A DNA stretch of 5,918 bases from an uncultured Haloferula sp. (GTDB lineage: Bacteria > Verrucomicrobiota > Verrucomicrobiae > Verrucomicrobiales > Akkermansiaceae), in contig CAMLOZ010000252.1 of NCBI GenBank assembly GCA_946481625.1, positions 1 through 5,918 of the forward strand. The letters are read 5' to 3'. Positions 4,448 to 5,918 of this stretch are shown piece after piece (the stretch's first letter is position 1; each line of letters opens with the position of its first letter). Position numbers and translations under genes: made by a program. The notes beneath the pieces were generated by a model. It made no database searches, was not told where the DNA came from, and was given only the letters and a program-made list of their open reading frames with translations.

Positions 4448-5918
4448 CTAGCGCAGTTCGATGAACATCGCGCTCAATGGAGCGAGCGGTGGCAGCAACA
4501 GGCCTTCCTGCGGGAGGAGTGCCGTGGGCGATTGCGTGTTCCAGCCGGGATCGAGGCGTTCTTGGAACGAGATCTGTCCGTTTCTTCCGAGCCACTTCAA
4601 GGCTTCCTCCGGCAAGCGGATCCTCACATCCGTGAGGGTTTCGCTGCCGTGGAAATTCGCCACGACCATGAACGCCTGCCCGGAGCCGGGATCGCGGCGG
4701 AGGTAGGAATAGAGCCAGTGCCCGCTCGCCGTTTCACCGGCGACGCGGCCGTAGGCCGGGTTTTCCTTGTTGGCGTGGTTCAGACCGTAGAACCCGCCCT
4801 TTTCGAACGCGGGTTCGTGCATCAGTCGGATCAAGCGGCCATACCAATCGCGAAGGGCCTTCTGCTGCTCGCCCAGGCGTCCGCCATCGTAATTCCCGCC
4901 GTTCACCCACTTCGTGAACTCGGGCATCGACCAGTAGTCGAAGATCGTGGTGCGGGCGTCATCGCCACCGAAACCTTCCTCGCCTGCGGCGGGTTCGCCC
5001 ACTTCCTGGCCCGAATAGAGCATCAACGGCCCGCGCCCCATGCCGAAGAGCACGGCGGTCACCGGCCTGCCGACCTTCATGCCGAGTCCGCCCCATTCCT
5101 TCGGGCTCGCCAGCCGGACCTCGTCGTGGTTCTCCGCATAGCGCAGGGAGCGGTGGAAGCGGCTGCCGGTGAAGGTGAGGGGATCCAGATCGTTCGCCCA
5201 CTTCCCGGAGTCGTAGAGCCCTTCCAGGACATCGTACACCGGATCGTCGTACACGGCATCGAAGCCCGCCTCCAACAGCGCGTCGAGAACATGACCGTCC
5301 GTGAGCTTCGCGGGGTCGTTGTCGTAGGCCTCGGCGGAGAAGAAGACGGCGGCATTCCTCGCCCGGGCACGCCGGATCGACCAACGCCAGAACTCCATCG
5401 GGATCATGTGGGCCATGTCCGCGCGGAAGCCGTCCACGCCCATCTGCTGCCAGTAGGCGAGGATCGCGTCCATGCTCCGCCAGGTGCGGGGAACGGTCTC
5501 GGGCGAGGCATCGCGGGGCGGGAGGTGGGAAGTATCGCGGCCGGTGGTGAAGTCGTGGCCGTAGTTGAGCTTCACGGTCTCGTACCAGTCGTCGATGGAG
5601 GGTGCCCAGGACGCGATGTTGTTGCCGGTCACGCGGCCGAATTCCGTCTCCTGCGCGAAGAGGCCGCTGCAGCCGGGCATCCCGCCGGTGGGCAGTTTCA
5701 AGGGCGGCCCGCCACCCGGATCGGTACTACGTAGGTAGTAGAAGTGGTTGTCGCGGGAGAAGAAGGCCGCCGTGTCGTCGCCGCTTCCGAAGGACAGCTC
5801 CGGCTTCACGTCCGAGTGGTAGGAACGCGCGACGTGATTCGGGACGAAATCGATGATCACCTTCAAGCCGTGCGCATGGCAGCGGCCGACCAGGGCCTTG
5901 AACTCGGTCAGGCGCTCG
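4448..5918 (-). CDS. GH13 alpha-amylase family glycoside hydrolase (C-terminal 489 residues; 5' end beyond window)
   Basis: This retaining alpha-glucan hydrolase or transglycosylase has an (alpha/beta)8 barrel. The N-terminal strands, and any signal peptide, lie beyond the right edge. The frame is open to the edge. The 17 codons before the TTG at 5866 read like normal GH13 sequence (EFKALVGRCHAHG), so that TTG is not the start. All four conserved regions visible in this part are intact: region I VIIDFVPNH; region II VDGFRADMAHM, with nucleophile Asp at 5419-5417; region III FFSAEAYD, with acid/base Glu at 5332-5330; and region IV AENHDE, with His-Asp at 5128-5123. A beta-sandwich domain C follows, ending in a MFIELR tail. 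The QPDLN motif of oligo-1,6-glucosidases was not seen; in its place the protein has an insert with DDWYETVKLNYGHDF. Subfamily and substrate cannot be fixed, but starch, glycogen or malto-oligosaccharides are likely. Localisation cannot be judged without the N-terminus. Confidence 0.94.
   Translation of the reverse strand, partial: ERLTEFKALVGRCHAHGLKVIIDFVPNHVARSYHSDVKPELSFGSGDDTAAFFSRDNHFYYLRSTDPGGGPPLKLPTGGMPGCSGLFAQETEFGRVTGNNIASWAPSIDDWYETVKLNYGHDFTTGRDTSHLPPRDASPETVPRTWRSMDAILAYWQQMGVDGFRADMAHMIPMEFWRWSIRRARARNAAVFFSAEAYDNDPAKLTDGHVLDALLEAGFDAVYDDPVYDVLEGLYDSGKWANDLDPLTFTGSRFHRSLRYAENHDEVRLASPKEWGGLGMKVGRPVTAVLFGMGRGPLMLYSGQEVGEPAAGEEGFGGDDARTTIFDYWSMPEFTKWVNGGNYDGGRLGEQQKALRDWYGRLIRLMHEPAFEKGGFYGLNHANKENPAYGRVAGETASGHWLYSYLRRDPGSGQAFMVVANFHGSETLTDVRIRLPEEALKWLGRNGQISFQERLDPGWNTQSPTALLPQEGLLLPPLAPLSAMFIELR

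Noticed and set aside
4471..4484. CGCTC-AATG-GAGCG hairpin near the convergent stops as a terminator
   Set aside because: The stem is only 5 bp, lies inside the GH13 coding sequence, and has no T-run on either side.
4532..5734. 400-codon open frame on the plus strand, antisense to the GH13 gene
   Set aside because: The same codon-aligned antisense effect explains it. The minus strand has all visible GH13 catalytic regions intact.
5804..5866. TTG at 5866 as the true start of the amylase gene
   Set aside because: The frame is open to the window edge, and the residues before 5866 are typical GH13 sequence leading into conserved region I.

Overview
The window comes from a GC-rich bacterial chromosome with tightly packed, ordinary-looking genes. 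The organism is most likely a member of the Verrucomicrobia. That is an inference: the TatA protein and the exported EEP-family lipoprotein resemble, from memory, forms common in that phylum, but no search was run. No phage, insertion sequence, CRISPR array, rRNA or tRNA gene was seen.

Layout. The left edge (1-180, minus strand) holds the first 60 codons of an unrecognised protein with a hydrophobic N-terminus. Upstream of it on the same strand lies a complete hrpB gene for a DEAH-type ATP-dependent helicase. The two genes are separated by 12 bases and are probably co-transcribed. A gap of about 240-310 bases (depending on the hrpB start) follows and divides the minus-strand pair from a plus-strand pair. 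It contains several inverted repeats but no convincing promoter hexamers. The plus-strand pair is tatA (twin-arginine translocase pore subunit) followed after 2 bases by an exonuclease/endonuclease/phosphatase-fold lipoprotein. That gene converges, with only 3 bases between the stop codons, on the 3' part of a GH13 alpha-amylase-family gene that runs off the right edge on the minus strand.

The genes do not form one pathway. They are a helicase for RNA or DNA, a protein-export component, an envelope-anchored hydrolase of unknown substrate, and an alpha-glucan hydrolase. The most notable unexplained structures are regulatory. One is a terminator-like hairpin plus T-run inside the signal-peptide codons of the lipoprotein gene. 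Another is a perfect 7-4-7 palindrome, overlapped by one of two GCTGACA direct repeats, upstream of tatA. The third is a short hairpin directly upstream of the tatA start. No evidence of a wholly new multi-gene system was found.
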